Part shown: in pieces, positions 35,959-45,580 of the stretch
How the letters are laid out: every line of letters begins with the position of its first letter
Position numbering within the stretch: the stretch's first letter is position 1
Origin: Arcticibacterium sp047623945
GTDB lineage: Bacteria; Bacteroidota; Bacteroidia; Cytophagales; Spirosomataceae
NCBI GenBank assembly: GCA_047623945.1
Contig: JBLHOT010000013.1
Location: forward strand, 8,362 to 72,361
Length of the DNA: 64,000 bases
Direction of reading: 5' to 3'
Notes under the pieces: generated by a model
What the model was told of the DNA's origin: nothing
The model's input: only the letters and a program-made list of their open reading frames with translations
Database searches by the model: none
Position numbers and translations under genes: made by a program

Positions 35959-38925
35959 ATGAGAAATAAAAGTGGAATAATGACACTCGTTCTGGTCTTT
36001 TTGGCCGTGAGTGTGTATTATTTAGTTCGAACGTATAAGGCGGGAAGTATCCGCGGCGAAGCAGAAGCTTTCGCGACAATGGCAGACGGTAATATAGATG
36101 CACAAGTAAAGCAGCGTTACCTGGATTCTTTGTGGAAGCGTCCTGTTTTCTTGGGAACTACTCTAGAAGACCTTACAAAGCAAGAGCTTGGCCTTGGTCT
36201 CGACCTTCAGGGAGGAATGCATGTTATTTTGGAAGTAGCTTCAAATGAAATCGTGAGGTCTTTGGCTAGTGGAACTCGTGACCCACGTGTAGGAGTGGCT
36301 ATAACAGCTGCTACAGAAAGATCTGTAACAAGCTCAAGCCATTTTGTGGACCTTTTTGCGGAAGAATTTAAGAAGCTGGCTCCAGATGTGAAGCTGTCTA
36401 GGATTTTTGCTTCCACCTCTAATCGTGGCGAACTGGCTTTAAATTCTTCCGATTCTGAAGTAATTAGCTTCGTTAAGGGCGAAGTAGATGGAGCTTTTGA
36501 TAGAGCCTTTCGTATTATCGAAACACGTGTTGATAAGTTTGGTGTGGCTAATGCAAACCTTCAGCGATTAACAGGAACTAATCGAATTCAGGTAGAGCTT
36601 CCAGGTGTAGATAATCCACAAAGGGTTAGAAAGTTATTATCTGGTGCTGCCAAATTAGAATTCGTTGAAGTATACGAGCAAAACGAAGTGGGTACTTCAC
36701 TGGATGCATTTGTAGGTTACTTGTCTCAAATTGATGCGGAAGCAAGAGCCGAAAGCTTGTCAAGTTCTGGAGAAACTGCTCGAGTGGCAGCAACAGAAGC
36801 GACAGGCAATGATTTGGCTTCTCAACTGACAGGGAGCACAGATAGCACGGGAACAGCAATTGATTCATTAGCTGGTGTCAATACATTTTCTACACTTTTC
36901 ATTCCTTCTCAGGGCGGGTTCTTAATTAGAACAAAGGACACTGTTCAAGTGAACGAAATTTTAAGCAGGTCTCAAGTTAAGCAGTTATTTCCAGCAGACT
37001 TGAGTTTTGTTTATGACGTGAAGCCCTTTATGAATACGGCCGCAGCGTCGGGTAACGAGGAATTGGTAAGTCTTTATATGGTTAAGGACTTAGGTAATGC
37101 ACCTTTAGAAGGAGATGTTATCTCAAATGCTCGTCAAGATTATGACCCTACTTCTGGCCGACCAGACGTAAGTATGCAAATGAATGCTACGGGCTCTAGA
37201 AAGTGGAGAGACTTAACGGCCGCTAACGTAGGTCAAAGGGTGGCTATTATTCTTGATAACTATGTGTATTCTGCTCCTAATGTGAATCAGGAAATTAGCG
37301 GAGGTAACTCAAGCATATCTGGAAACTTTAGTTTAGAAGAGGCCAGTGACCTGGCCAATGTACTTAAAGCGGGTAAACTACCTGCTCCAACTAATATAAT
37401 TGAAGAGGCTGTAGTAGGTGCATCTGTAGGGGAGAGTGCCGTGAAAGCGGGTGTTATTTCTTCTTTGGTAGGTTTACTTGCGGTACTGGTTTTTGTACTT
37501 ATTTACTATAATAAGGCAGGATGGATTGCCAACCTAGCCTTGGTAGTCAACTTGATTTTACTGTTGGGTGTAATGGCCTCTTTTGGTGCGACATTAACCT
37601 TACCGGGTATTGCTGGTATGGTACTTTCTGTGGGTATGGCTGTAGATGCTAACGTACTAATTTATGAACGAATAAAGGAAGAACTAGACGAAGGGAAGAC
37701 GTTTGCGATTGCCGTCAGAAACGGTTTCAAATATGCAATGCCTTCTATCATTGACTCCAATGTTACTACGTTAATTACGGGTGTGGTTCTCTTTATTTTT
37801 GGAACGGGTCTTATCCTTGGTTTCGCTACTACACTGTTGATAGGTATTTTCACGTCTCTTTTCTGTGCTATCTTTATCTCAAGATTGGTATTTGAGTATT
37901 ATATTAAAAAAGGTAAAACAGTTACATTCTTCACAGCTTGGACAGAGAAAATGTTCAAAGACACGAACATTGACTTCGTGAACAAGCGTAAAATGTTCTA
38001 TATGATTTCTGGTGCCATTATTATAGCAGGAGCTATTTCAATTGGTGTTAGAGGTTTTGGTTTAGGAGTCGACTTTAAAGGAGGTCGTACTTATGTTGCC
38101 AAATTTGAGAAGGCCGTTTCTACGGAGAATGTTCGTGAGGCAATGGAAACTGCGGGCTTCCCATCTGAAGTGAAAACGTACGGTGGTTTTGACCAAGTGA
38201 AAATTACAACGGCATATAAAATTGACAATACAGACCCCAATTTAGAGCTTCAAATTCAGGAGCAAATAAATGGTGTAGTAGCAGGAATAGATAACAATGC
38301 CGGTGAGATAGTAAGCTCCTCTAGAGTAGGGCCAACTATTGCCAATGATACTATTTGGAACTCGCTTAAAGCCATCCTGTACTCATTGATTTTAACCTTC
38401 ATTTACATCTATATTCGTTTTCGAAGTGTGGCCTTTAGCTTTGGAGCGGTGGTAGCGGTATTCCATGATGTATTAGTGATACTTGGTATTTTCTCCATCT
38501 TCAACGGAATTCTTCCATTCTCTTTGGATGTGGATCAAGCCTTTGTAGGTGCGATATTGACACTGATGGGTTATTCTATGAATGACACGGTAGTGGTTTT
38601 TGACCGTGTACGTGAATACCTAAATGACAAGCGTAAAGCGAAAGAAGATATCGTTACAGTCATCAATAATGCCTTGAACAGCACATTGAGTAGAACGGCT
38701 GTTACGGGTATTGCTACCTTATTGGTGCTTCTTATTCTTTTGATATTCGGTGGTGAAACTATTCGTGGTTTTATCTTCGCGATGTTCTTGGGAGTTATTG
38801 TGGGTACATACTCTTCGCTTTACATAGCTGCTCCTATCGTGGTAGACGCCATGCAAAGACAGCTTATGAAAGAGAAAGACGCTGGCCTTAAAGCAGCAGA
38901 AGTGGCTTTAGCTGGTAAGAAATAA
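35959..38925 (+). CDS. secDF: Protein translocase subunit SecDF (fused)
   Basis: Inner-membrane protein that uses the proton gradient to help the SecYEG channel pull preproteins out. The 988 residues are SecD then SecF in one chain, usual in Bacteroidota. Seen: the SecD N-terminal LGLGLDLQGGMHVILEV, a large periplasmic P1 domain, the SecD membrane core with GMVLSVGMAVDANVLIYERI (the conserved Asp), and the SecF half from about residue 670 with LGVDFKGGRTYVAKF and MGYSMNDTVVVFDRV. The P1 domain has a longer Ser/Thr/Ala-rich loop (about residues 270-300). Confidence 0.97.
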   Translation: MRNKSGIMTLVLVFLAVSVYYLVRTYKAGSIRGEAEAFATMADGNIDAQVKQRYLDSLWKRPVFLGTTLEDLTKQELGLGLDLQGGMHVILEVASNEIVRSLASGTRDPRVGVAITAATERSVTSSSHFVDLFAEEFKKLAPDVKLSRIFASTSNRGELALNSSDSEVISFVKGEVDGAFDRAFRIIETRVDKFGVANANLQRLTGTNRIQVELPGVDNPQRVRKLLSGAAKLEFVEVYEQNEVGTSLDAFVGYLSQIDAEARAESLSSSGETARVAATEATGNDLASQLTGSTDSTGTAIDSLAGVNTFSTLFIPSQGGFLIRTKDTVQVNEILSRSQVKQLFPADLSFVYDVKPFMNTAAASGNEELVSLYMVKDLGNAPLEGDVISNARQDYDPTSGRPDVSMQMNATGSRKWRDLTAANVGQRVAIILDNYVYSAPNVNQEISGGNSSISGNFSLEEASDLANVLKAGKLPAPTNIIEEAVVGASVGESAVKAGVISSLVGLLAVLVFVLIYYNKAGWIANLALVVNLILLLGVMASFGATLTLPGIAGMVLSVGMAVDANVLIYERIKEELDEGKTFAIAVRNGFKYAMPSIIDSNVTTLITGVVLFIFGTGLILGFATTLLIGIFTSLFCAIFISRLVFEYYIKKGKTVTFFTAWTEKMFKDTNIDFVNKRKMFYMISGAIIIAGAISIGVRGFGLGVDFKGGRTYVAKFEKAVSTENVREAMETAGFPSEVKTYGGFDQVKITTAYKIDNTDPNLELQIQEQINGVVAGIDNNAGEIVSSSRVGPTIANDTIWNSLKAILYSLILTFIYIYIRFRSVAFSFGAVVAVFHDVLVILGIFSIFNGILPFSLDVDQAFVGAILTLMGYSMNDTVVVFDRVREYLNDKRKAKEDIVTVINNALNSTLSRTAVTGIATLLVLLILLIFGGETIRGFIFAMFLGVIVGTYSSLYIAAPIVVDAMQRQLMKEKDAGLKAAEVALAGKK

Positions 38926-38948
38926 GCTTAGGTTTATTAAACATTTAT

Positions 38949-38986
38949 GCCCTCAATCTGAACAGGTTGGGGGCTTTTGTTTTTTG
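38949..38986 (+). terminator. secDF: Terminator after secDF
   Basis: Inverted repeat GCCCTCAATCT (38949-38959) / AGGTTGGGGGC (38964-38974), 11 pairs including two G-U pairs, followed by TTTTGTTTTTT. It lies 24 bases after the stop. Confidence 0.85.
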
Positions 38987-39042
38987 AATCTTTTGAAGAA
39001 GTTCAATAAAAATGTTTCCGCATGAAAGGTGCTTTAAAGAAG

Positions 39043-39050
39043 TATCTTTG
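39043..39050 (+). promoter_or_regulatory. -7 promoter box (TATCTTTG) for the zinc-ribbon gene
   Basis: TATCTTTG is an exact TAnnTTTG match ending 23 bases before the ATG. A clear -33 TTG is not seen. Confidence 0.5.
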
Positions 39051-39073
39051 CGGTTCAATAACCTGTACATCCA

Positions 39074-39412
39074 ATGAGCGAATTTCCTCCATGCCCTAAA
39101 TGTAAATGTGAGTATACCTATGCCATGGATAGACTGTTGGTTTGTCCAGAGTGCTTTCATGAGTGGAATCCAGATGAGCTTAGTGAAGAGGAGTTGGCCT
39201 CCCAAATCAAGGATATAAACGGGAATGTACTTCAAAACGGAGATAGCGTGATGGTGGTTAAAGACCTACCTGTTAAAGGTGCTCCTAAGCCTGTAAAGGC
39301 AGGCACAAAGGTTAAGAATATTCGCCTTACAGAGGGCGAACATAATATCGCCTGTAAGATTGACGGCTTTGGAGCTATGGGCTTAAAGTCTGAGTTCGTC
39401 AGGAAGGCTTAA
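39074..39412 (+). CDS. Zinc-ribbon protein YjdM/PhnA family
   Basis: A 112-residue protein with a zinc ribbon at the N-terminus (CPKCKCEY ... CPECFHEW) and a C-terminal PhnA-type domain (DINGNVLQNGDSVMVVKDLPVKG). The E. coli relative was once named PhnA but is not needed for phosphonate use, and the role is unknown. It is a single gene with its own promoter box. Confidence 0.93.
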   Translation: MSEFPPCPKCKCEYTYAMDRLLVCPECFHEWNPDELSEEELASQIKDINGNVLQNGDSVMVVKDLPVKGAPKPVKAGTKVKNIRLTEGEHNIACKIDGFGAMGLKSEFVRKA

Positions 39413-39668
39413 TCATATTAGAGTTTGCTCATTGTTTGTGAATTCGAGAGTGATTGAAGTCTAGGTTTACTGCTTTTGGTAACCCTTTACCAGAAACCTT
39501 TGGTTTGCCCTAACCTTAGCTTTACCGTCCGCTTGAACGGTACTAATGAGTATCGCACAGGCACAATTATAAAATTGGGCCTGACTATATTTCATGACAT
39601 ATATCTTTTCTATGTTATGGACTGAAATGCTTTGAGATAAATTTAATACCTTATTGGGTTCCGCAGGA
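39413..39668. other. Gap with no supportable gene
   Basis: A 256-base stretch between the zinc-ribbon gene and the pseudogene. A 42-codon minus-strand frame at about 39468-39595 contains a protein-like piece (QADGKAKVRANQRFLVKG) but has no start context or known domain. Confidence 0.35.
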
Positions 39669-41361
39669 TTAGTAAGAGAGATGCGAGCCTGGTATCATAA
39701 ATACCCTTACGAAGCCTTTTTCAAGACCTTTTTTTATATATGCAGGACAATAGATTCTTATGAGATCGTTGACCAACATTTGGGCGTTTTGATAAGTAGA
39801 AATAAATTGATCCTTGACAATTACACTTGGTGTAATTCCGTAGCCGTCTTTTTCCTCAATTCTTTTCGCTTTCACTTTAACTTCATCGAGAAAAATTAAT
39901 TCTTTGTCTTTTCTTATTTGAGCTAACACTTCTATCTCTAAGGAATCCAGAACAGGCTTAGAAGTGGGTTTAGAAACCAAAGACCAATCTACTTGATATG
40001 GTTTAGCTCTTAATTAAAGGAGTGGTTTTAAGAGTGTCTAAGTCTATCTTATAGAAAGGAGTAATAAATGAAACCCAAGAATCGCCGCTAAAATCAAGGT
40101 TATCCAAAGTAAAAAATCCTTCTAAATCAAGGGCATACACTTGTTCTTTATAGGAGCTATCTACACTAGAAATCCCGATACCAATATTAGCTGATCTTTT
40201 TATCCTTTTACCGTTTTCTTTTATCACTCTCCCAGATATGGAAAGGCCGTCTTCGGTTTGAAACTCAAAAGGCATATTGTCTAAGTCGTCATAGATGGAA
40301 GCTGAAAATTGGACATCAGAATTCTTTTGTTGTTGCTTTTTAATATCTTCTCCAGCAGTATTGAAATAAGAGAGACTACTTAATAATTGCCCATTTTGGC
40401 TTAAGAGTAAACAATCTACTCTCCCATCATTTTCAAACTTCGGGATATGGAAAATGGCATTCTTCTTTTTACTCGAAATTCTTTTCCAATAACGAATATA
40501 GCCATCCTGGAAGAGGGCTAGGTATGACTCGTTTGAGAGTTCTGAATGGTTTAATAGAAATATGGAAGTCTCAGTTTTAGGGTTTTGAGGACTCAAAGCC
40601 AACTTAGCTTCATTCTTTATCAAGTGATTTAATTCATGCGATTTATTTCCAGCTACCAAATAGTAGCCCTCGTTTCTCATCAAAAACAGGTCAAAATCAG
40701 CTCTGCCTTTTGCATTCGTCATTCCAGAAGAGATAGTGTCTTTTCTGGAGTTTATAAGAGAAAAAGGACTAGAAATGGGATCCCCATAATTATTTGTTAT
40801 CTGTATAAAAATTTTGGAATGTTGGTCTACTAATAGGTGTCGTGTCCGCCTTCAGGATAGACATGAATAGAATCTACCTTTGGACGGGAGAATGTATTTG
40901 GCATTGCACCTTTATAATTCCTTGAGAAAACGGTGATGTTTTTAGTGAAGAGATGATTGGGCGAAAAATTACGCATCCAGTTTGTATACGCCCTAATTTG
41001 ATAGGTTCGAGTTTTTAAATTTACTGGCAAATTCAAATTGAAATCTGCAGAATTACTGTCAATTCTGATGACTTCAGAGAGCTCAATGATGTTTTTTGCT
41101 GGGTTTATGAATTTCTACGTAAACCGTTTTACTTTTTCTGTTGTCTGTACTTTCCCAAATCGCATTTATATGAAGTGTTGCCTTAATGGAACTTCCTGCC
41201 AAGTAGAATTTCTTGAGACCTCTAACTTCTATATTTTCAAGTTTGGCCCTATTTAGTCGTGATAAAAAATCAGGCATATTTTTATCACTCCCTCCTCCGT
41301 CCTGAGCAATTCCAGATGAAAGAAAGATAAAGACGAAAATAAAGGGGTAAAGCTTTATCAT
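39669..41361 (-). pseudogene. Decayed MG2/plug-type surface protein
   Basis: Four minus-strand pieces join into one protein if three frame changes are corrected: signal peptide and first part (41361 down to about 41092), MG2 part with TRTYQIRAYTNWMRNFSP and IHVYPEGGH (down to about 40830), middle part (to about 40003), and a plug-like end (LDEVKVKAKRIEEKDGYG) stopping at 39669. Shifts are in the T6 run at 41092-41097 (one extra base), near 40830-40845 (one missing) and near 40005-40012 (one extra). Intact relatives are about 800 residues or more and continue into a full plug domain; this one is cut short. Confidence 0.8.
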
Positions 41362-41506
41362 GTTGGTGGATTTGTGTCTAGCGGACAAAAGTTAGTAAAA
41401 GCAATTGTGTTTTATACTCTTCAATCAATAGAAAGGTGCCTTTATAAACAAAGCTAAAGGACTTAAAATCTATTAAAGAAAGACGAAATGTTTTTTTGCA
41501 AACTAA

Positions 41507-41632
41507 AGCAAGGATAAAGGTTGTGAGCAGCCCAAAGAAATTACGGAAAAATGGTACAAGCACAAGAAGGCTGCAGAGGCACGTAAGGAGTTTTTGACTT
41601 TATTAAAAGCTCAAAATGAGCCTCCAGATTAG
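41507..41632 (+). pseudogene. Possible 3' fragment of an unrecognised gene
   Basis: After a TAA at 41504-41506 a 41-codon frame reads EQPKEITEKWYKHKKAAEAR and then RKEFLTLLKAQNEPPD to a TAG at 41632. It has no start codon. It reads like a helical protein end, but the family is unknown. Confidence 0.3.
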
Positions 41633-41697
41633 TCGCATTGCTCTAACCTAATTTAGGAATGATTATGTAAAAGTAGGCTATATTAATTCTAGTGGAG

Positions 41698-43053
41698 TTA
41701 TTTAATATAAACGGTCTTGATATTCACAAATTCCATAATTCCTTCTTTAGAAAGTTCACGGCCGAAACCGGATTTCCCTGTACCACCAAAGGGCAGTCTA
41801 GGGTCAGACTTTACTAAGTCGTTCACAAAAAAGGCTCCATCTGGAACAAGTTTTATATACTCTTTTACTTTTGGTATATCTTTAGTGAAAACACTTATTC
41901 CTAAACCAAAAGTAGTGTCTGTTGCTATTTCGAAGGCTTCTTCAACGCTTTTTACTTTGCAAATTGGAGCTATCGGCCCAAAAGTTTCTTCCTGAAAAAC
42001 AGGCATGTCTGGTGTAACGTCAGTGAGTATGGTTGGTGCAAAATATGCTCCCTTAATTTCGCCACCTAGGCTTAACTTTGCTCCCATTTTTATAGAAGAA
42101 TCCATTTGTATTTTAAGAGAGTCTGCAAAGTCAGCTCTTGAAAGTGTCCCTATTTTAGAATCTTCGGCCATAGGGTCGCCAGATTTAAGTTTAGAAACTT
42201 TGGCAGTAAACTTCTCTACGAATTCATCGTAAACATCTTCCAAGACTATAAACCTTTTGGCTGCAATACAGCTTTGCCCCGCATTCATAAATCGTGCTAC
42301 AACAGCTATTTCAGTTGCTTTTTCAATATCTGCATCTGCGAGAACCACGAATGCATTACTTCCGCCTAGCTCTAATAAGGACTTTTTGATATTCTTACCC
42401 GCCTCGGATGCTACAGAAGCTCCTGCTCTTTCACTACCGGTGAGCGTGACTGCTTTAATAGTGGGATTCTCTAAAATACTAGCTACTTTATCATGATGTA
42501 CGGTAAGGTTTTGAAAAACGCCATCAGGTAACCCCGCGTCTTTAAATATCTCTTCTATATGAAGTGCGGAACCAAAGACATTAGCAGCATGCTTTAGTAG
42601 GCCTACGTTTCCCGCCATAAGGGTAGGGGCAGCAAAACGAAACACTTGCCAAAAAGGAAAATTCCACGGCATTATAGCTAAAATACAGCCCATTGGCTCA
42701 AAGGTGACAAAACTCTCCTGGGCTTCGGTGGCAATATGTTTTGATGCTAAAAACGCCTCACTTTGTTCAGCATAATATTCACAAACCCAAGCACACTTCG
42801 TCACTTCTCCTCTCGCTTCAGAGATAGGTTTTCCCATTTCTAAACTGATGGTGCGGGCGTAGGTTTCCACATTCTTTTTCAGAATTTCTGCAGCTTTTAA
42901 TAATATACTGGATCGTTCAGCAAAACTAGTCTCACGCCAAGCCTCAAAGCTAGACTGACTCTTTTCAATAATTTCTTGTACTTCCGCAGTCGAGTGCTCT
43001 GTATAAGTAGCTAAAACTTGATTGTTATACGGATTAATAGATTGGAATTTCAT
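41698..43053 (-). CDS. Succinate-semialdehyde-type aldehyde dehydrogenase
   Basis: A 451-residue NAD(P)-dependent aldehyde dehydrogenase, close in length and motifs to succinate-semialdehyde dehydrogenases. Seen: FEPMGCILAIMPWNFPFWQV, LTGSERAGASVASEAGKN, the catalytic Glu in LELGGSNAFVVL, and the catalytic Cys in NAGQSCIAAKRF. It should oxidise an amino- or acyl-aldehyde to the acid. It is the last gene of the six-gene minus-strand block. The aminotransferase at the other end would make the aldehyde. Confidence 0.9.
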   Translation of the reverse strand: MKFQSINPYNNQVLATYTEHSTAEVQEIIEKSQSSFEAWRETSFAERSSILLKAAEILKKNVETYARTISLEMGKPISEARGEVTKCAWVCEYYAEQSEAFLASKHIATEAQESFVTFEPMGCILAIMPWNFPFWQVFRFAAPTLMAGNVGLLKHAANVFGSALHIEEIFKDAGLPDGVFQNLTVHHDKVASILENPTIKAVTLTGSERAGASVASEAGKNIKKSLLELGGSNAFVVLADADIEKATEIAVVARFMNAGQSCIAAKRFIVLEDVYDEFVEKFTAKVSKLKSGDPMAEDSKIGTLSRADFADSLKIQMDSSIKMGAKLSLGGEIKGAYFAPTILTDVTPDMPVFQEETFGPIAPICKVKSVEEAFEIATDTTFGLGISVFTKDIPKVKEYIKLVPDGAFFVNDLVKSDPRLPFGGTGKSGFGRELSKEGIMEFVNIKTVYIK

Positions 43054-43080
43054 GCGTATTTAATTTTATCTTGCTGGATA

Positions 43081-44055
43081 TCAAACCGGCTTATTAAACT
43101 TTTTAGTATAAATGTTTTCCTTAAAATTTGTGGTACTCTGGTTTAAGATATGCCCCTCCCAATAAACTTTCATAGAGGTGCTCCATGGCCTATATACAGA
43201 AGTGTAAAGAGTTACAAAAGATTTTTCTGGCTTGTAAACATATAAGGGCGGAACAGCAAAGGCATTCAAAAGGTTATCTTCAGTTTGATTGGGAACCTTC
43301 ATATTGGCCACGAGTGTATCTATTCGTTCTTGTGAAGAGGTCATTAGAGCATAATTTTCCCACTCTACCACTTGCTGATGGTTAGTGGCGGCCATATCTT
43401 TTGTTATTAATGGCGTTTGGTTTGGGCCTACATAGACGGTACTAAAGTCTTTGTGCTTGTCCACCATTGTAATGTTATAAGCCATGTGAACGGGTAAATA
43501 CATAAGCTTTTGCCTCGCTTCTTGTACAGAATGACAGGTTTCCAGTAAATATCTAATTATTATGGGTATACCAAATCCCACACCTCGGCTTTTTTTTCCT
43601 CCAAAAGCTAAAGAAATGGCTAAGCCGCTGGCATTAATTCCGTCTAAAAGACCCCAATTGCAATCAGACATTCCTATGACGGGTTGCAGCCAATTGGTAC
43701 GGAGCATCGCCCCTTCAAAAAGAGCTGGGTTGTAGTCATAATTTCTAATAAGAACGGGCTCATTGGCTATCCAAACGAGTTGGCTACAAGCCGCCAAATA
43801 AGGTGGAGGGCAATACATACTTAAGTATCTGGCAGAGAGATCGTCGCCTCCAGCTAGCCGGCATAGCTGATGATAAATGGGCATGAGTTCGGGCATAAAC
43901 TTTTCTAACTCCGACGAACTGGTCAAATAGCCTGGGCGGGCGGAAGCTCCTTCCATTAAAAACCATTCTTTGTAAAACGGCCACGACTTATGAAAAACCT
44001 GGTGCCATTTGGCACCAGGTTTTTCTTCGTCTATACAATTAAGCGAAATCATCAT
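43081..44055 (-). CDS. C45 family (acyl-CoA:6-APA acyltransferase-like) Ntn hydrolase
   Basis: A 324-residue Ntn-type hydrolase. Such proteins cut themselves before a cysteine that then becomes the nucleophile; here the candidate is Cys90 in YLAACSQLVWI, followed by RNYDYNP and GLLDGINASGLAISLAFGG. Relatives include isopenicillin N acyltransferase, carcinine hydrolase and Drosophila Tan, which split beta-alanyl amines. So it probably hydrolyses an amide between an acyl or amino acid and an amine. It starts 2 bases after the ATP-grasp gene. A strong hairpin lies within its first 22 codons (43992-44025). Confidence 0.78.
   Translation of the reverse strand: MMISLNCIDEEKPGAKWHQVFHKSWPFYKEWFLMEGASARPGYLTSSSELEKFMPELMPIYHQLCRLAGGDDLSARYLSMYCPPPYLAACSQLVWIANEPVLIRNYDYNPALFEGAMLRTNWLQPVIGMSDCNWGLLDGINASGLAISLAFGGKKSRGVGFGIPIIIRYLLETCHSVQEARQKLMYLPVHMAYNITMVDKHKDFSTVYVGPNQTPLITKDMAATNHQQVVEWENYALMTSSQERIDTLVANMKVPNQTEDNLLNAFAVPPLYVYKPEKSFVTLYTSVYRPWSTSMKVYWEGHILNQSTTNFKENIYTKKFNKPV
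43992..44025 (-). terminator. Terminator-like hairpin at the ATP-grasp/C45 boundary, inside the C45 5' end
   Basis: A perfect inverted repeat GAAAAACCTGGTGCC / GGCACCAGGTTTTTC (15 bp, 16 with the A-T at the loop) with A and T tracts on both sides. It begins 32 bases after the ATP-grasp stop. It has the form of a bidirectional intrinsic terminator, yet the C45 frame runs through it (EKPGAKWHQVFH). It may attenuate expression of the last two genes. Confidence 0.6.
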
Positions 44056-44057
44056 AT

Positions 44058-45548
44058 TTACATAAGCTTGAAACCTGCGATTTCAGCAATTTTATCGTGT
44101 ATTTCTGGGGTATCAAATGTTGGTACCGATTTATATTCAGCTCTGATAGCCTTTATCCAGTCTTTGGCTTTTTTATTCAATTTGAAATCTTTGGTCATAA
44201 ATCGGCCTCTCATTACCAGAATGCCCATGTCTGCTCCTTCGTACAGGTAATCACCGCTTTTACTAATTCTCAAGAAGAAGGCTTCATCTTCTGTCTCTAC
44301 AGCTCTACGGTGAGTATCCATTCTGTCGAATGTAATGTTTTTATGCTCGTCCATCTTATAAATCCCAGATTTAGGAGCTTCAGTCACAAATTCAACGTTG
44401 TCATCCACATGTTTAATTACTAGCTGACTCCAGTCATCAATGTTGTTTTTATCTGCCCATCTGTCATTAATTTCATTCACATCAAGCTCATAAGGCTGAT
44501 TCATGTATTCCAGCGTATGGAACATGAATAAGGGAGCATCGGCCAGAGCGAAAAGTGCATGATTAGTAATGGAGCTAGCTCCAGTAACTCTTGGGTTTAA
44601 CTCTCCTAGGTAGATCTCTTGGTTATCTTGGTCTATTAGAAAGTCTAGCTCAAAATAGCCTTTGTATCCTTCCTTAATTAACTGGTCACCAAATTGTTGG
44701 GTATATTTTCTGGCTTTATCTTGAACACTGTCTGGGAAAATTTTTCCAGAAATTTCGTTTCCACACCAGCCGCCTTTGTAAGGAGTAAGTTCTTTAAAGC
44801 CTACAAGTTCTGTCATAAGTGGGGCCACTATTGTACCGTGCTGGGTTACGCAGGCCTCTATGGCCGCTCCTCTACATCGAATACATTTCATGATTTTAAC
44901 TTCTTTCTCGGCTTCTATGTCCTTGGCATTCTTGTTATAGTCTTGCTCATTATTGATAAAGTACGTAGTGTGTCCAGAATCTCCAAAAGGAAGCTGAATC
45001 ACAAGCTTTTCACCTAGACTCTTAGAAACCTCCCTCATATGCTTGTAATTTTTCACTTTAGAAAGCACATAAGGTACACAAGCTACTCCGGCCTTTTCGG
45101 CTATACGGTTGGTGTTTACCTTATTATCTAAAGAGTTTCTAAGCTTGGCAGATGGAAAACAAATTTCAAGCCCTAGTTTCTTAGCTAGTTTTTCTGTTTT
45201 TGCATCAAACATTAAAAACAAAGCCTTGCCCTTTTTGCCCTTTATCTTTCTTGAATTGACAAAATCCACAACTTCTTTATGCTCTAGCATATAGTTGTTA
45301 ATATCTTCTATACTCTGAAATTCATCGTGGGGCAGCTCTTCTATAGGTGAGAATACGTTTGGATGTAAGCCATCAAAGCACTCTATATAGCAGATGAATT
45401 TGAAACTTTTAATCCATTCGTCTGCTCCCAAAAGATTAAAATTAGTAGCACTTATGAAATAAATGGGAGTTTCATTTTTGTAAAAGAAACTACGAATTTC
45501 TGATAAGTTTTTTAAAGTTTTTACTGGTGTTGATTTACGGCTTGCCAT
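44058..45548 (-). CDS. ATP-grasp ligase (carboxylate-amine type)
   Basis: A 496-residue ATP-grasp enzyme. Seen: a preceding Rossmann-like domain (residues 1-145), an ATP-grasp fold with FPSAKLRNSLDNKVNTNRIAEKAGV, the nucleotide-binding VIQLPFGDSGHTTYF, and the metal/ATP loop FELDFLIDQDNQEIYLGELNPRVTGASS. It lacks the features of biotin carboxylase as a whole, such as a partnered carrier protein, so the usual 'biotin carboxylase' label is doubtful. I infer that it joins an acid to an amine using ATP. It lies between the decarboxylase and the C45 hydrolase. Confidence 0.82.
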   Translation of the reverse strand: MASRKSTPVKTLKNLSEIRSFFYKNETPIYFISATNFNLLGADEWIKSFKFICYIECFDGLHPNVFSPIEELPHDEFQSIEDINNYMLEHKEVVDFVNSRKIKGKKGKALFLMFDAKTEKLAKKLGLEICFPSAKLRNSLDNKVNTNRIAEKAGVACVPYVLSKVKNYKHMREVSKSLGEKLVIQLPFGDSGHTTYFINNEQDYNKNAKDIEAEKEVKIMKCIRCRGAAIEACVTQHGTIVAPLMTELVGFKELTPYKGGWCGNEISGKIFPDSVQDKARKYTQQFGDQLIKEGYKGYFELDFLIDQDNQEIYLGELNPRVTGASSITNHALFALADAPLFMFHTLEYMNQPYELDVNEINDRWADKNNIDDWSQLVIKHVDDNVEFVTEAPKSGIYKMDEHKNITFDRMDTHRRAVETEDEAFFLRISKSGDYLYEGADMGILVMRGRFMTKDFKLNKKAKDWIKAIRAEYKSVPTFDTPEIHDKIAEIAGFKLM

Positions 45549-45580
45549 TTTGGCTTTTGTTTATTGATGATAAAATATAT

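Noticed and set aside
41378..41563. 61-codon minus-strand frame upstream of the pseudogene
   Set aside because: Hydrophobic run from the complement of an AT-rich stretch, and the + strand frame 41507-41632 is more protein-like.
44058..45548. Calling the ATP-grasp protein a biotin carboxylase
   Set aside because: No biotin carrier or carboxyltransferase lies nearby and the neighbours fit a ligase better; the genome has a complete pyruvate carboxylase at 18855.
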